The position numbers and the translations under genes were made by a program. DNA of 64,000 bases, taken from NCBI RefSeq assembly GCF_002213425.1, contig NZ_NJGV01000010.1, positions 173,525-237,524 on the forward strand, in the 5' to 3' direction. The stretch comes from Herbaspirillum aquaticum (lineage in GTDB: Bacteria > Pseudomonadota > Gammaproteobacteria > Burkholderiales > Burkholderiaceae_D). The notes below the pieces were generated by a model that was given only the letters and a program-made list of their open reading frames with translations, made no database searches and was not told the origin of the DNA. Within the stretch, counting starts at the first letter, position 1. Each line of letters begins with the position of its first letter. Below, in pieces: positions 8,205 to 17,847 of the stretch.

Positions 8205-10694
8205 ATGGCCGCTTCCCCGTTTTTCATCGGCCGCATGCCTGCTTCGCCTTCCTCCAGTGCCTTCCACCCCCGCCTGACCCTGCAGACGCTCACCCGTGGT
8301 GAGGGCTTGCTGGGCATGCGCGCGCACGGCCTGTTCGGGCCGCGTGGCGGCATGGTGACGGTGGCGCAGATCGACTGGGTCTATGGCGAGGGGGCACAGC
8401 GCTGGAGCATGCCGGCCCCTGTGGGCCACCCCGATGACGAGGCCGGTTACACGCCCGCGCATGTCGTGCGCGATCACGCCGCCGAGGCGGCAGCACTGGA
8501 GAGCATTCGCGAGATGGGCCTGCTGCCCCTGCGTGAGGATGCCCTGCAATGGCGTGCCGAGAATCCCCTGCATGACGCCGGTCCGCTCTGGACCCTGATG
8601 CTGGAAGAATCCTTCGGCGATTTCTGGGCCGACCAGGCCCCGCTTTTGCAGCAGCAGGGCTGGACCTTGCGCGTGCATCCGGGGTTTGCGCATGAGAGCG
8701 TACCGGTGACGGCCTGGCGCTTCGTCGTCAGCAGCCCGGCCGGCGAGACCGGTGCGCGCGAGGTGGCCGCGCCCCTGCAGCCGCGCGCCTTCTCCAGCGA
8801 GATCTTCGATGGCCTCGACCCCAGTGGCCGCTGGCTGCTGGCGATGGGCATCGAGGTCGATGGCCAGACCCTGGATGTGGCGCCGATGGTGGCCGACCTG
8901 TTGCGGCGCGACCCGCGCTGGGCCGATGCGCAACAGGTGGAGCGCATGGATCCGCATGCCGTGATCTCGCTGCGTGCACCGGGCGGCCGCCGCATCGATG
9001 CCATGGCCGGTCCACTCAAGGCGGTGGTGCTGTCCTTGCTGGATCTGCTGGTGGACCTCAAGCGCAAGGACGGTCCGCTGCAGCTCTCGCCCTGGGATGC
9101 CCATCGTCTGGATAGCCTGCAGACCGACCTGCAAGCGCTGCAGGGTGGCGCGTCCTGGCACATGAGCGGCGCTGCCGGCGTACTGCAACTGGCACAGCGA
9201 CTGCGTGCCGCCGGCAGCGTTGCACCGGTAGCACCACCGGCAGGATTGGGCCTGACCCTGCGCGGCTACCAGCTGCAAGGCGTGGCCTGGATGCAGTACC
9301 TGCGCCAGCACGGCCTGGCCGGCATCCTGGCCGACGACATGGGCCTGGGCAAGACGGCGCAGGTGCTGGCCCATCTGCTCATCGAACAACAAGAGGGCCG
9401 GCTCGACCTGCCCGCGCTGGTGGTGGTGCCGACCTCGCTGCTGTTCAACTGGCAGCAGGAAGCCCAACGCATCGCCCCGGCCCTGCGCGTGCAGGTGCTG
9501 CATGGCCAGGACCGCGCGCGCCATGCCGGTGCCATCGGGCAGGGACAGGCCGACCTGGTGCTGACTACCTATCCGCTGCTGTGGCGCGATCTCGACCTGC
9601 TGCTGTCGCTGCGCTTTCACCTGCTGGTGCTGGATGAGGCGCAGACCATCAAGAACGCCGCCGCCCGCAGCACTGCCGCCGCACGCCGCCTGCACGCACG
9701 TCATCGGCTTTGCATGACCGGCACGCCGCTGGAAAACCATCTCGGCGAATTGTGGAGCCAGTTCCATTTCCTCATGCCCGGTTTTCTCGGCGATGCGCGC
9801 AGCTTCGCGCGGCTCTGGCGCAAGCCCATCGAGCAGCAGGGCGAGACCGTCCGTGCCCGCCTGCTGGCCCAGCGCGTGCGGCCCTTCATCCTGCGCCGGC
9901 GCAAGGAGGATGTCTTGCAGGAGCTGCCGGCGCGCATCGAGATCGTCGAGCGCCTGCAACTGCAGGGCCGCCAGCGCGAGCTCTACGAGAGCGTGCGCAT
10001 CGCTGCCGACAAGCAGGTTCGCCGTGCGCTGGAACGCCGGGGCCTCGGCAGCAGCCAGGTCTCGGTGATGGATGCGCTGCTCAAGCTGCGCCAGGTCTGC
10101 TGCGATCCCTACCTGTTGAAGCAGGGCCGCATGCCGCGCGGGCTGGAGCGCGCCAAGATCGAGTGGCTGCGCGATACCCTGCCCGCGCTGGTGGAGGAGG
10201 GGCGGCGCATCCTGCTGTTCTCGCAATTCACCAGCATGCTGGCCTTGATCGAAGCAGAACTGCAGGCGCTGCAACTGCCTTGCCTCATGCTCACCGGTGA
10301 CACCGAACCGGCCGCCCGCAGCGGTGTGATTGAACGCTTCCAGCAAGGTGACGTGCCGCTGATGCTGGTGAGCCTGAAGGTGGGGGGCGTCGGCCTCAAT
10401 CTCACCGCCGCCGATACCGTGGTACTGGCCGATCCCTGGTGGAACCCGGCCGTGGAAGAGCAGGCCATTGCCCGCGCGCACCGGCTGGGGCAGACGCGCC
10501 AGGTGTTCGTCTACAAGCTGGTCATCGAGGGCAGTATCGAAGAACGCCTGCTCGAACTGCAGACGCGCAAGTCGGCGCTGGCCGAGGGCATGCTGGGGCA
10601 CGATGACACCGCCACCATCAAGTTCGGCGAAGAGGAATTGCAGGCCTTGCTGGCACCGCTGGGGGCGGGCATTGCGGAGAAAATCCTGTCATAA
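8205..10694 (+). CDS. SNF2-family DEAD/DEAH-box helicase
   Basis: An 829-residue Swi2/Snf2 ATPase. Walker A is LADDMGLGKTAQV (about residues 374-386) and the Walker B DEAQ is near residue 477. The MTGTPLENHLGELWSQF segment and the C-terminal helicase lobe (GGVGLNLTAADTVVLADPWWNP, RAHRLGQTRQ near 755) are all intact. The N-terminal 300 residues are the variable region of bacterial members; I see no CxCx(n)CxH SWIM zinc finger. Such proteins remodel nucleic-acid-bound proteins, for instance recycling RNA polymerase. The start is uncertain: TACAAT overlaps the ATG at 8205 and could be a -10 element, and a second ATG at 8235 would give 819 residues. Confidence 0.9.
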   Translation: MAASPFFIGRMPASPSSSAFHPRLTLQTLTRGEGLLGMRAHGLFGPRGGMVTVAQIDWVYGEGAQRWSMPAPVGHPDDEAGYTPAHVVRDHAAEAAALESIREMGLLPLREDALQWRAENPLHDAGPLWTLMLEESFGDFWADQAPLLQQQGWTLRVHPGFAHESVPVTAWRFVVSSPAGETGAREVAAPLQPRAFSSEIFDGLDPSGRWLLAMGIEVDGQTLDVAPMVADLLRRDPRWADAQQVERMDPHAVISLRAPGGRRIDAMAGPLKAVVLSLLDLLVDLKRKDGPLQLSPWDAHRLDSLQTDLQALQGGASWHMSGAAGVLQLAQRLRAAGSVAPVAPPAGLGLTLRGYQLQGVAWMQYLRQHGLAGILADDMGLGKTAQVLAHLLIEQQEGRLDLPALVVVPTSLLFNWQQEAQRIAPALRVQVLHGQDRARHAGAIGQGQADLVLTTYPLLWRDLDLLLSLRFHLLVLDEAQTIKNAAARSTAAARRLHARHRLCMTGTPLENHLGELWSQFHFLMPGFLGDARSFARLWRKPIEQQGETVRARLLAQRVRPFILRRRKEDVLQELPARIEIVERLQLQGRQRELYESVRIAADKQVRRALERRGLGSSQVSVMDALLKLRQVCCDPYLLKQGRMPRGLERAKIEWLRDTLPALVEEGRRILLFSQFTSMLALIEAELQALQLPCLMLTGDTEPAARSGVIERFQQGDVPLMLVSLKVGGVGLNLTAADTVVLADPWWNPAVEEQAIARAHRLGQTRQVFVYKLVIEGSIEERLLELQTRKSALAEGMLGHDDTATIKFGEEELQALLAPLGAGIAEKILS

Positions 10695-10736
10695 GCCCGG
10701 CTGATGACTGAACGGTATCGCCATCAGCTCAGGCAT

Positions 10737-12170
10737 TCAGGATTTCCACTCCGCCACCTCTTCCAGCGTGCGCCGTTCCGCATCCACCGCAAAGCGCAGC
10801 GCACACCCCCCGGCCAACAGCGCCAGGCATGCGCCCAGCGCATAGCCTGCGGCCACCGCATGGCGGTCACCGCTGGCGATGAGCCAGCCCAGCAGCACCG
10901 GCGCGACGAATCCGCCCACGCCGGTCCCGATGGCATAGAAAATCGAAATGGCCATGGCCCGCATGCGCAGCGGGAATACCTCGCTGGCCGTCAGGTAGGC
11001 CGAGCTGGCGGCCGCCGAGGCCACGAAGAACACCGCGCTCCAGCACAGCGCCAGTGAACGCGCATCCAGCAACCCGGCATTGAAGGCCCAGGCCGTGGCG
11101 GCCAGTCCCGCACCAGAGAGCAGGTAAGTGGCCGCGATCATGCGGCGGCGGCCGATGCTGTCGAACAGATGGCCCAACAGCAGCGGCCCGAGCACATTGC
11201 CCAGTGCAAAAGGAAAGATGTAGAGCGCCACGCGATGGTCCGGCACCTGGAAGAAACGCGTGAGCACCAGCGAATAGGTGAAGAAGATGGCGTTGTACAC
11301 GAAGGCCTGCGCCACCATCATCAGCGCCACCATCACGCTGCGTTGGCGATAGCGATGCAGCAGCACGTGGGCGATCTCGCGCCAGGGCAGCATGCCGCTG
11401 CCGGCCGTGCCACCCTGGATCGATGCGCCGGGCGCGTGGTCCACGGCGGGCAGGGCTCCGTGTTGCTGCTCGACTTGCGCTTCGATGCTGCGCACCACGG
11501 CTTCGGCTTCTGCGTGGCGGCCATGCATGAGCAGCCAGCGCGGACTTTCCGGCACATGCCGCCGTACCAGCAGCACCGCTACTGCCAGTACGGCTCCCAG
11601 CAGGAAGCAGACGCGCCAGCCCAGTGCGGCGCCCATCACCTGCGGGTCCAGGATCACCAGCGACAAGCCTGCACCCAGCGCTGCCCCGATCCAGAAACTG
11701 GCGTTGATGATGAGGTTGACCCGTCCCCGCACGCGCGCGGGCACCAGCTCATCAATGGCGGAATTGATGGCCGCGTACTCTCCGCCGATGCCAAGGCCAG
11801 TCACGAAGCGGCACAGTGCGAGGAACAGGAAATCCTGCGCAAAGGCGGTAGCCAATGTCGCCGCCATGTACAGCATGAGCGTCAGCATGAAGAGCCGCTT
11901 GCGACCCAGGCGGTCGGTGAGGCGGCCGAAGATGAGCGCGCCCAGCACGGTACCGGCGATGTAGAGCGAGCCGGTCCAGCCGACCTGCGCCGCATCCAGC
12001 GCCAGCGTATCGCTGCGCTCCAGCACGCTGCCCAGCGAGCCGACCAGGGTGACTTCCAGCCCGTCCAGCACCCAGGCCACGCCCAAGGCGATGACCACGC
12101 GCCAGTGCCAGCGCGACCAGGGCAGGCGGTCGAGGCGGGCAGGAATGGTGGCGGATGGGATGGCAATCAT
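10737..12170 (-). CDS. MFS transporter, sugar-porter/metabolite:H+ symporter type
   Basis: A 477-residue inner-membrane transporter with twelve predicted helices. Signature loops are GRLTDRLGRKR after helix 2 and PESPRWL after helix 6, plus a central cytoplasmic loop, as in the sugar-porter and metabolite:proton symporter families. The start at 12170 (MIAIPSAT) was preferred because CACGGAGCCC precedes it at good distance; a start at 12200 would add ten residues without a clear ribosome site. It converges with the helicase gene. No catabolic partner adjoins it, so the substrate is not predicted. Confidence 0.87.
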   Translation of the reverse strand: MIAIPSATIPARLDRLPWSRWHWRVVIALGVAWVLDGLEVTLVGSLGSVLERSDTLALDAAQVGWTGSLYIAGTVLGALIFGRLTDRLGRKRLFMLTLMLYMAATLATAFAQDFLFLALCRFVTGLGIGGEYAAINSAIDELVPARVRGRVNLIINASFWIGAALGAGLSLVILDPQVMGAALGWRVCFLLGAVLAVAVLLVRRHVPESPRWLLMHGRHAEAEAVVRSIEAQVEQQHGALPAVDHAPGASIQGGTAGSGMLPWREIAHVLLHRYRQRSVMVALMMVAQAFVYNAIFFTYSLVLTRFFQVPDHRVALYIFPFALGNVLGPLLLGHLFDSIGRRRMIAATYLLSGAGLAATAWAFNAGLLDARSLALCWSAVFFVASAAASSAYLTASEVFPLRMRAMAISIFYAIGTGVGGFVAPVLLGWLIASGDRHAVAAGYALGACLALLAGGCALRFAVDAERRTLEEVAEWKS

Positions 12171-12346
12171 CGAGGGCTCCGTGGGCGAGACGAGGCGCAC
12201 CGTGCAGCCTGCGCCTGAACGGCAGACCGCCCGCTGGCGGCGGGGGTTCCTGTGGATGAGCTTGGACGGCCAAATGCGATGATGACGTTATTTCTGGATT
12301 GGGTGACGTCCATGCCGCCCCTGTGGGAGCTCATGCCGAGGCACCG

Positions 12347-13546
12347 TTAAACCTCCGCATTGAGCCAGTCGCGGCCCGGCATGATTCGCTTCATGAAGTC
12401 ATCAAACAAGGGAACGGTGAAGGCGGTGTCCCCATGTGTCGGACTCCAGATCATGCCTTTGGCAATCAGGCTGCTTCGTACCGGTCCCAGGGATGAGCTC
12501 TCTCGTCCCAATTCGGAAGCAATGTCTCCGGAGCGGTGAGGCCCCTGACCCAGCTCCGCCATCGCACGCAGGTATCTTTTTTCGGTGGGAGTGAGTCGGT
12601 CAAAACGTACGCGGAAGAAGCTTTCATCCAAAGCCGCGATAGCTTCGGTGGACGCTTTCTCGACATCTGCTTTGGTGATCGGACTTTTTTCGGCGACATC
12701 CCAAGCGTGTTTGCCCCATTCCTGCAGGAAGTAGGGATAGCCTTGGGTGTATTGAACGATCAGCTTGACTGCATCCTCGTCAACCGCGACGTTTTCGCTT
12801 GCAGCGGGTTTGACGATCGCATCAGTCGCATCCTCCTCTCCCAGAGGACCGATGGGAGGGAAAGCGAACAGTCGCTCTGCGTACGACTTCGCTTCACCCA
12901 TGCGCCCCCTGAGCTGGGGCAAGCCGGCTCCAGCGACGATCAATGGCAATTTCTGCTGAGCACAACGGTGCAGCGCGGAGATAAGCGCTGCCATCTGAGG
13001 TTCGGGAACGTACTGCAGTTCGTCGATGTAGATGACCACTACGGTTTCTGCTGATTGAGCGGCTTTTCCAACTTGTTCGAGCAGCGCTGTCAGGTCGCCT
13101 TCCAGATCGCCGTTGTCGGCCAGACCGGGTTCAGCTTCGTAATCAAGACCGACTTCGATGTCGTTGAAGGTGACTTTCAGTTTCCCCACAAAGCCGGCCA
13201 ATGCGCGCAAACCGCGCACCGCATAATCTTTCGACTTCTCCAGTCTGCTCAGGCGAAGCAAGCCCAGTCGCAACTGCGGCAAGAGCGCTGCGGGAAGGGA
13301 TCTGCCTTCCGGTGCCTCGATGCGGATGGCCACAACGCCTTGTGCCTCTGCATCACGCATCATCTGGTCAAGCAGGACCGTCTTGCCTACCCCCCTCAGC
13401 CCGACCAGCATGATGCTCTTGTCGGCCTTGCCCAGACGCACACGCTGGATGCAGATGCTCATCTTTTCGCGAACCGCATCGCGGCCTGCCAATTCAGGTG
13501 GTGGACTGCCCGCGCCGGGAGCGTAGGGGTTCGTGACCGGGTTCAT
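12347..13546 (-). CDS. Orphan AAA/P-loop ATPase with winged-helix-like C-terminus
   Basis: A 399-residue ATP-binding protein. The N-terminal LAGRDAVREK segment leads into Walker A GLRGVGKT (residues 49-56) and a Walker B with IYIDELQ near residue 170, an AAA_16/Orc-like layout. The last 100 residues (LTPTEKRYLRAMAELG, SGDIASELGRESSSLGPVRSSLI) look like a winged helix. The gene is visibly less GC-rich than its neighbours (roughly 55%) and has AT-rich DNA upstream, which suggests acquisition. AAGGATAG precedes the start. The family occurs in mobile, signalling and defence contexts, but no partner gene is visible. Function unknown. Confidence 0.75.
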   Translation of the reverse strand: MNPVTNPYAPGAGSPPPELAGRDAVREKMSICIQRVRLGKADKSIMLVGLRGVGKTVLLDQMMRDAEAQGVVAIRIEAPEGRSLPAALLPQLRLGLLRLSRLEKSKDYAVRGLRALAGFVGKLKVTFNDIEVGLDYEAEPGLADNGDLEGDLTALLEQVGKAAQSAETVVVIYIDELQYVPEPQMAALISALHRCAQQKLPLIVAGAGLPQLRGRMGEAKSYAERLFAFPPIGPLGEEDATDAIVKPAASENVAVDEDAVKLIVQYTQGYPYFLQEWGKHAWDVAEKSPITKADVEKASTEAIAALDESFFRVRFDRLTPTEKRYLRAMAELGQGPHRSGDIASELGRESSSLGPVRSSLIAKGMIWSPTHGDTAFTVPLFDDFMKRIMPGRDWLNAEV

Positions 13547-13581
13547 ATCTATCCTTTTTATGCATTTTATGTTGTAAGGAT

Positions 13582-13610
13582 AAATTAGCTAAAGTCAGTA
13601 GACTCGTCAA
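13582..13610 (-). promoter_or_regulatory. Candidate promoter of the orphan ATPase gene
   Basis: Reading the minus strand, TTGACG (13605-13610) and TAATTT (13582-13587) are 17 bases apart in an AT-rich stretch upstream of the ATPase start. The -35 is good and the -10 moderate. The rest of the 13547-13820 gap holds nothing else that I recognise. Confidence 0.4.
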
Positions 13611-13820
13611 CCCGGCCCCCCGAAGCCTTGCCAAATACATTTGCATTCTAGAAAAATTTTGGCTTGTATCTCTGTGTGCAAATTGATGAAAGGTCTGCAA
13701 ATCCGCTGCATGTCATGCCAGTTCTACGCTGCATTTGCCTCAGTCATTTCCTGATGGGCGCTGGCAGGGCCCCACGCTACCATCGCCGTATTGCCACCAA
13801 CCAACCAGAACGGGGAGGAC

Positions 13821-14102
13821 ATGGGCTGGTTCGATACCATCATGCAGTACGTCATCTATGCCGCCCTGGCAGTGTGTTCGCTCGGGCTGGTGGCCTCCAT
13901 TGCGCTGTTCATCGCGCTGGAACACCGCTGGCAGGACCGCGTGAGCCAGGACGTGGAGGAACTCGCGCAGCATCTGCGACAGGAGCATCACGAGGCCGAT
14001 CTGCCCCCGCATCCCTGGGAAGAACTGCGCAATCGCATCGGCGAGATGCAGATCGTGGCCGAGGAGAACGACCGGCCCAGCCCCTACAAGAACGTCGCCT
14101 GA
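13821..14102 (+). CDS. Small single-span membrane protein, unknown
   Basis: A 93-residue protein. One N-terminal membrane helix (YVIYAALAVCSLGLVASIALFIAL, about residues 10-33) is followed by a charged, mostly helical cytoplasmic tail rich in Glu, His and Arg. GGGGAGG sits only two bases before the ATG, unusually close. The alternative is TTG at 13791, which would put the same site inside the gene. No family is recognised. The gene converges with the sigma-54 activator gene. Confidence 0.6.
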   Translation: MGWFDTIMQYVIYAALAVCSLGLVASIALFIALEHRWQDRVSQDVEELAQHLRQEHHEADLPPHPWEELRNRIGEMQIVAEENDRPSPYKNVA

Positions 14103-14144
14103 CGGTCTTCGATGGATCGCCTGCCCGGCAGGCGATTCGTGCGT

Positions 14145-16019
14145 CTATCCCTGGCTTTCCTTCTTCTGCTGCCGGTACGCCAGCTGCGCCCGCGTAATGC
14201 CCAGCAGGCGCGCCGCCGCCGACAGGTTGCCGCCGGCCCGTTCGATGGCCTCGGTGATCAGGGTCTGCTCAAGCGCTGGCAGGGAGAGCGCGGCGTCATC
14301 TTCCTGCTGGCCGCTGCGCCATTGCTGCACCGTCTCCAGCAGGCTGCCTCCCGGTCCAGGCAGCTGTGAAGCTTTCTTCCCGCGCTCCTCCTGCCGCCCT
14401 GCGAGCGTGCCAGTCTCGCCTTCCCCTTCGCCCTGCAGCGCCAGCGACAGGACCTCGTCATTGAGCGTCTCGCCGCTGATGAACATGTGCGGCAAATCCA
14501 GCGGATGCCCTTGGGCCAGGATCACGCCGCGCTCGATCAGGTTCTGCAGTTCGCGGATGTTGCCGGGGAAGCTGTAGTTGAGCAGCGCCTGCACGGCGCG
14601 CTGCGTGAATCCGCGCACCGCGATGGCGTGGCGTTGCCCGTAGAACTTGAGGAAGTGATGCATCAACAGCGGAATGTCGTCGCGCCGCTCGCGCAGCGGG
14701 GGCAGGTGGATCGGGAACACGTTGAGGCGGAAGAACAGGTCCTGCCGGAAGCGTCCCTCCCGGACCGCCACGGCCAGATCTTCATTGGTGGCGGCCACCA
14801 CCCGCACCTTGACCTTGCGCGGACGGGTCGAACCGACGCGCTCGAATTCGCCCTCCTGCAGCACCCGCAGCAGCTTGCCCTGCGCCACCAGGCTCAAGGT
14901 CCCCACTTCATCGAGGAACAGCGTGCCGCCATCTGCCAGTTCGAAGCGGCCAGCCCGTGACTGCGTGGCCCCGGTGTAGGCGCCGCGTTCCACACCGAAC
15001 AGTTCGGTCTCGATCAGCGTCTCGGGAATGGCTGCGCAATTGATGGCCACGAAGGGTTGGCGTTCGCGCCGACCGATCTGGTGCAGCATGCGCGCAAAGC
15101 GCTCCTTGCCCACGCCCGACTCGCCCGTGAAAAGCACGGTCGCATCAGTCGGTGCCACGCGGTTCAGCAGATGGCAGGCGGCGTTGAAGGCAGAGGAGGT
15201 ACCCACCAGCGCACGGGTGAGATCGGCCTCCATGGCTTCCACCGCTTCGGCACTGAGCCCGCTGGCGCCGGTGGCGGCAGATTCGCCATCGGTGGCCAGC
15301 ATGCCGCTGCCGACGAAGTCCTGGGCATTGAGGTAGCGCAGGTCGTCTTCGGCATCGCTCCACAGTTCGGCCGATTTGCCGATCACGCGGCAATGGGGTG
15401 TGCCCATGGCGCGGCACTCCACCTCCCGGAAGATCACCAGGTGTCCCAGCAGCGTGCTGACGTAGCCGATGGCATAGCCGATCTGCTGCCAGCACGAGGG
15501 CGCGGTGGCAATGCCATAGGCGGCCAGGTGCTCATCGGCTTCGCTGGAGTTGTGCCAGAGGAATTCGCCCTCGTAGCGGCCACTGTCGGGGTCATAGCTG
15601 AAGCTGACCGGGATCACCTTGACCACCCCCTCCAGCGTATGCAGCCTGGTCCCGGCCATGAGGATGGTGGAGGGGTCGGCATCGGGCCAGCGTTCGCGCA
15701 CCAGCTGCGCGTCGCGCGCGCCGGAGATGTAGCCGGCGCGGGTCAGCAGGCCGCGTGCCTTGTCGATGCCGAGATTGTCGATCAGCTCGCGCCGCAGCGT
15801 GCCCATGCTGCGGCTGTGGATGAGCAGCATACGCTGGTCATTGAGCCAGATGCGGCCGTCGCCCGGCGAGAAAAACAGGCATTCGCCCAGGTCCGCCAGG
15901 GTCGGATGGGCATCCACGCTCCAGCGGTCGGTACTGGCAGAGCTCAGCTGCACCGGGGCCGCGGCGCTGCCTTGGCTACGCACCATCTCGGCAAGGGAAA
16001 TACGCTGGGATGGCGGCAT
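14145..16019 (-). CDS. Sigma-54-dependent activator, XylR/DmpR class
   Basis: A 624-residue transcriptional activator. The N-terminal half carries a XylR_N aromatic-effector domain followed by a V4R domain (about residues 150-215, containing the [13 protein letters not shown] and [14 protein letters not shown] segments). The AAA+ sigma-54 interaction domain has Walker A GESGVGKE (about 297-304), a GAYTGA loop (about 344-349) and Walker B GGTLFLDE. The C-terminus is a Fis-type helix-turn-helix ([18 protein letters not shown]). GAYTGA replaces the usual GAFTGA. The start at 16019 has AGGAG seven bases upstream; frames reaching 16256 run through the regulatory region. It very probably activates the divergent aromatic alcohol/aldehyde operon on binding an aromatic effector. 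Confidence 0.92.
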   Translation of the reverse strand: MPPSQRISLAEMVRSQGSAAAPVQLSSASTDRWSVDAHPTLADLGECLFFSPGDGRIWLNDQRMLLIHSRSMGTLRRELIDNLGIDKARGLLTRAGYISGARDAQLVRERWPDADPSTILMAGTRLHTLEGVVKVIPVSFSYDPDSGRYEGEFLWHNSSEADEHLAAYGIATAPSCWQQIGYAIGYVSTLLGHLVIFREVECRAMGTPHCRVIGKSAELWSDAEDDLRYLNAQDFVGSGMLATDGESAATGASGLSAEAVEAMEADLTRALVGTSSAFNAACHLLNRVAPTDATVLFTGESGVGKERFARMLHQIGRRERQPFVAINCAAIPETLIETELFGVERGAYTGATQSRAGRFELADGGTLFLDEVGTLSLVAQGKLLRVLQEGEFERVGSTRPRKVKVRVVAATNEDLAVAVREGRFRQDLFFRLNVFPIHLPPLRERRDDIPLLMHHFLKFYGQRHAIAVRGFTQRAVQALLNYSFPGNIRELQNLIERGVILAQGHPLDLPHMFISGETLNDEVLSLALQGEGEGETGTLAGRQEERGKKASQLPGPGGSLLETVQQWRSGQQEDDAALSLPALEQTLITEAIERAGGNLSAAARLLGITRAQLAYRQQKKESQG

Positions 16020-16066
16020 GGGCAGGCTCCTGGCGGAAGGGGATAGCGGGGCGCGCGGTGGAAAAG

Positions 16067-16084
16067 TTTCATCAAATGATGAAA
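16067..16084. promoter_or_regulatory. 18-bp inverted repeat upstream of the activator gene
   Basis: TTTCATCA and TGATGAAA are perfect arms around two bases. The centre is 43 bp from the centre of the palindrome at 16111-16126 and about 57 bp upstream of the activator start, so it may be an operator for autoregulation or a second activator site. Its sequence differs from the XylR-like site. Confidence 0.45.
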
Positions 16085-16110
16085 GTTCAGTGGACTGATG
16101 GTTGGCGAAT

Positions 16111-16126
16111 TTGCGCAATTGCGCAA
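16111..16126. promoter_or_regulatory. Perfect 16-bp palindrome, XylR/DmpR-type upstream activating site
   Basis: TTGCGCAATTGCGCAA is fully self-complementary and follows the XylR/DmpR operator plan TTGNNCAATTGNNCAA. Its centre lies about 158 bp before the expected transcription start of the divergent operon, the distance usual for sigma-54 enhancer sites. It is the most likely binding site of the activator encoded beside it. Confidence 0.7.
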
Positions 16127-16250
16127 GCTGCAGTGCATCAAGGATGTCGCTCCCCTGCAGCAAAAAAATCCCCCTGAAACCTGCCCTGGCTTTCCTCGTA
16201 GCGGATGGATTAGCTTGCTGCAAAGCCGCATGGGATGGCGCGCAGCGCGG

Positions 16251-16266
16251 TGGCACAGGCTTTGCA
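16251..16266 (+). promoter_or_regulatory. Sigma-54 (-24/-12) promoter
   Basis: TGGCACAGGCTTTGCA matches the consensus TGGCAC-N5-TTGCA with correct spacing; GG is at 16252-16253 and GC at 16264-16265. The expected start is near 16277, giving a leader of about 37 bases to the aldehyde dehydrogenase start at 16314. Confidence 0.85.
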
Positions 16267-16313
16267 GAATGGCTGCTGATCCGGATTCACCGGCCATTAC
16301 AAAGGAGACCCGC

Positions 16314-17783
16314 ATGTCCGCCCCACCGACCCCCTTGCTCGATCCTGCCCGCTGGCAACGCCACCTGTTCCGTGGCCGCTGGGAAGAAACCGCACACGGC
16401 ACCACCGTGATCGAACCCGCCACCGGCGCACCGCTGACCGATGTCGGCCTGGCCAGCGCGGATGACGTGGCCACCTCCGTCCAGGCTGCCGTGGCCGCGC
16501 AGGCCGAATGGCTGGCGGTGCCGCCGCGTGAGCGCGCCGAGATCTTCCGGCGTGCGGCCAGCCTGTTCCAGCAGCACTTCGATGAACTGGCGCGCATGGT
16601 GGCGCGCGAGACCGGCGGCGTGCTCTTCAAGGGCGAACACGAGGTGCGCGAAGCCATCACCCTGTGCCACCTCGCGGCCGGCATGCCGCTGCAGGCGCAG
16701 GGACAGTTGCTGCCCAGCGCGCCCGGGCGGCTGAGCATCGCCAAACGTGCCCCCCTGGGCGTGATCGGCGTGATCTCGCCCTTCAACTTTCCGCTGATCC
16801 TGACCTTGCGCACCGTCGCGCCTGCCCTGGCGGCGGGCAATGCGGTGGTGGTCAAGCCGGATGTGCGTACGCCGGTTTCCGGCGGCTTCATGCTGGCGCG
16901 CGTCTTCGAGGAAGCGGGTTTGCCGGCCGGTTTGCTGCACATCCTGCCCGGTGGCGCGGAGGCTGGCGAGGCGCTGGTGACGGCGCCGCAGGTGCCGATG
17001 ATCGCCTTCACCGGTTCGCCCGCCGTGGGCCGCCGCATCGGCGAGCTGGCCGGACGGCATCTCAAGAAGGTCTCCCTGGAGCTGGGCGGAGCCAACGCGC
17101 TGGTGATCCTCGACGATGCCGACCTTGATGTCGCCGCCAGCAATGCGGCCTGGGGTGCGTGGCTGCACCAGGGGCAGATCTGCATGGCGGCCAATCGCAT
17201 CCTGGTCCACGCCTCGCAGGCAGCGGGTCTGCTGGAACGCCTGGTGGACAAGGCGCGTCACCTGCCCGTGGGCGATGGCGCCAGCGGCCAGGTGGCGCTG
17301 GGCCCGCTGATCGATGCGCGCCAGCTGCAGCGCGTGCACGGGCTGGTGCAGGACAGTGTGGCGGCCGGCGCACGCTTGCTGGCGGGAGGCTCCTATGAAG
17401 GTTTGTTCTATCAGCCGACGGTGCTGTCCGGCGTGCGGCCCGGCATGCGCGTATTTGATGAAGAAATCTTTGGTCCGGTGGCCAGCGTCATCACGGTGGA
17501 TTCCGAGGAAGAAGCCATCACCCTGGCCAACCAGAACCAGGGAGGACTGGCCGCCGGCGTGATCTCCGCTTCGCTGGCCCGCGCCATGCGGGTGGCGGGG
17601 CGGCTGCGCCAGGGCATGGTCCATGTCAACGACCAGACCGTCAACGACGAATGCGTGAACCCCTTCGGCGGTCCCGGCATCGCCGGCAACGGCACCAGCG
17701 TGGGTGGACCGGCCGACTGGGAAGAGTACACGCAATGGAAGTGGATCACGGTCAAGGAGCAGGCCACGCCGTATCCCTTCTGA
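16314..17783 (+). CDS. NAD(P)-dependent aromatic aldehyde dehydrogenase (benzaldehyde dehydrogenase-like)
   Basis: A 489-residue aldehyde dehydrogenase. The SPFNFPL segment, catalytic Glu256 (LELGGANAL) and catalytic Cys290 (HQGQICMAANR) are present, as is the EEIFGPV motif near the C-terminus. The N-terminal pattern and overall length resemble XylC/AreC-type benzaldehyde dehydrogenases. AAAGGAGACC precedes the start. It is the first gene after the sigma-54 promoter and is followed 64 bases on by a CalA-like dehydrogenase, so a likely role is oxidation of the aldehyde made by that enzyme to the acid. Whether the substrate is coniferyl aldehyde, benzaldehyde or a relative cannot be settled here. 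Confidence 0.87.
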   Translation: MSAPPTPLLDPARWQRHLFRGRWEETAHGTTVIEPATGAPLTDVGLASADDVATSVQAAVAAQAEWLAVPPRERAEIFRRAASLFQQHFDELARMVARETGGVLFKGEHEVREAITLCHLAAGMPLQAQGQLLPSAPGRLSIAKRAPLGVIGVISPFNFPLILTLRTVAPALAAGNAVVVKPDVRTPVSGGFMLARVFEEAGLPAGLLHILPGGAEAGEALVTAPQVPMIAFTGSPAVGRRIGELAGRHLKKVSLELGGANALVILDDADLDVAASNAAWGAWLHQGQICMAANRILVHASQAAGLLERLVDKARHLPVGDGASGQVALGPLIDARQLQRVHGLVQDSVAAGARLLAGGSYEGLFYQPTVLSGVRPGMRVFDEEIFGPVASVITVDSEEEAITLANQNQGGLAAGVISASLARAMRVAGRLRQGMVHVNDQTVNDECVNPFGGPGIAGNGTSVGGPADWEEYTQWKWITVKEQATPYPF

Positions 17784-17847
17784 CGCCATCGCATGCGTGC
17801 GGCTGCAAAAAACCAAACGATATCAATCATTATTCAAGGAGACCAGC

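Noticed and set aside
7827..10601. 924-codon open frame on the minus strand
   Set aside because: Antisense to the SNF2 helicase, which has complete motifs. The product is His/Gln/Arg-rich without domains; long antisense frames are common at this GC content.
10700..10728. GCTGATG...CATCAGC as a terminator between the helicase and MFS genes
   Set aside because: Seven-bp stem with a 15-base loop and no T-run.
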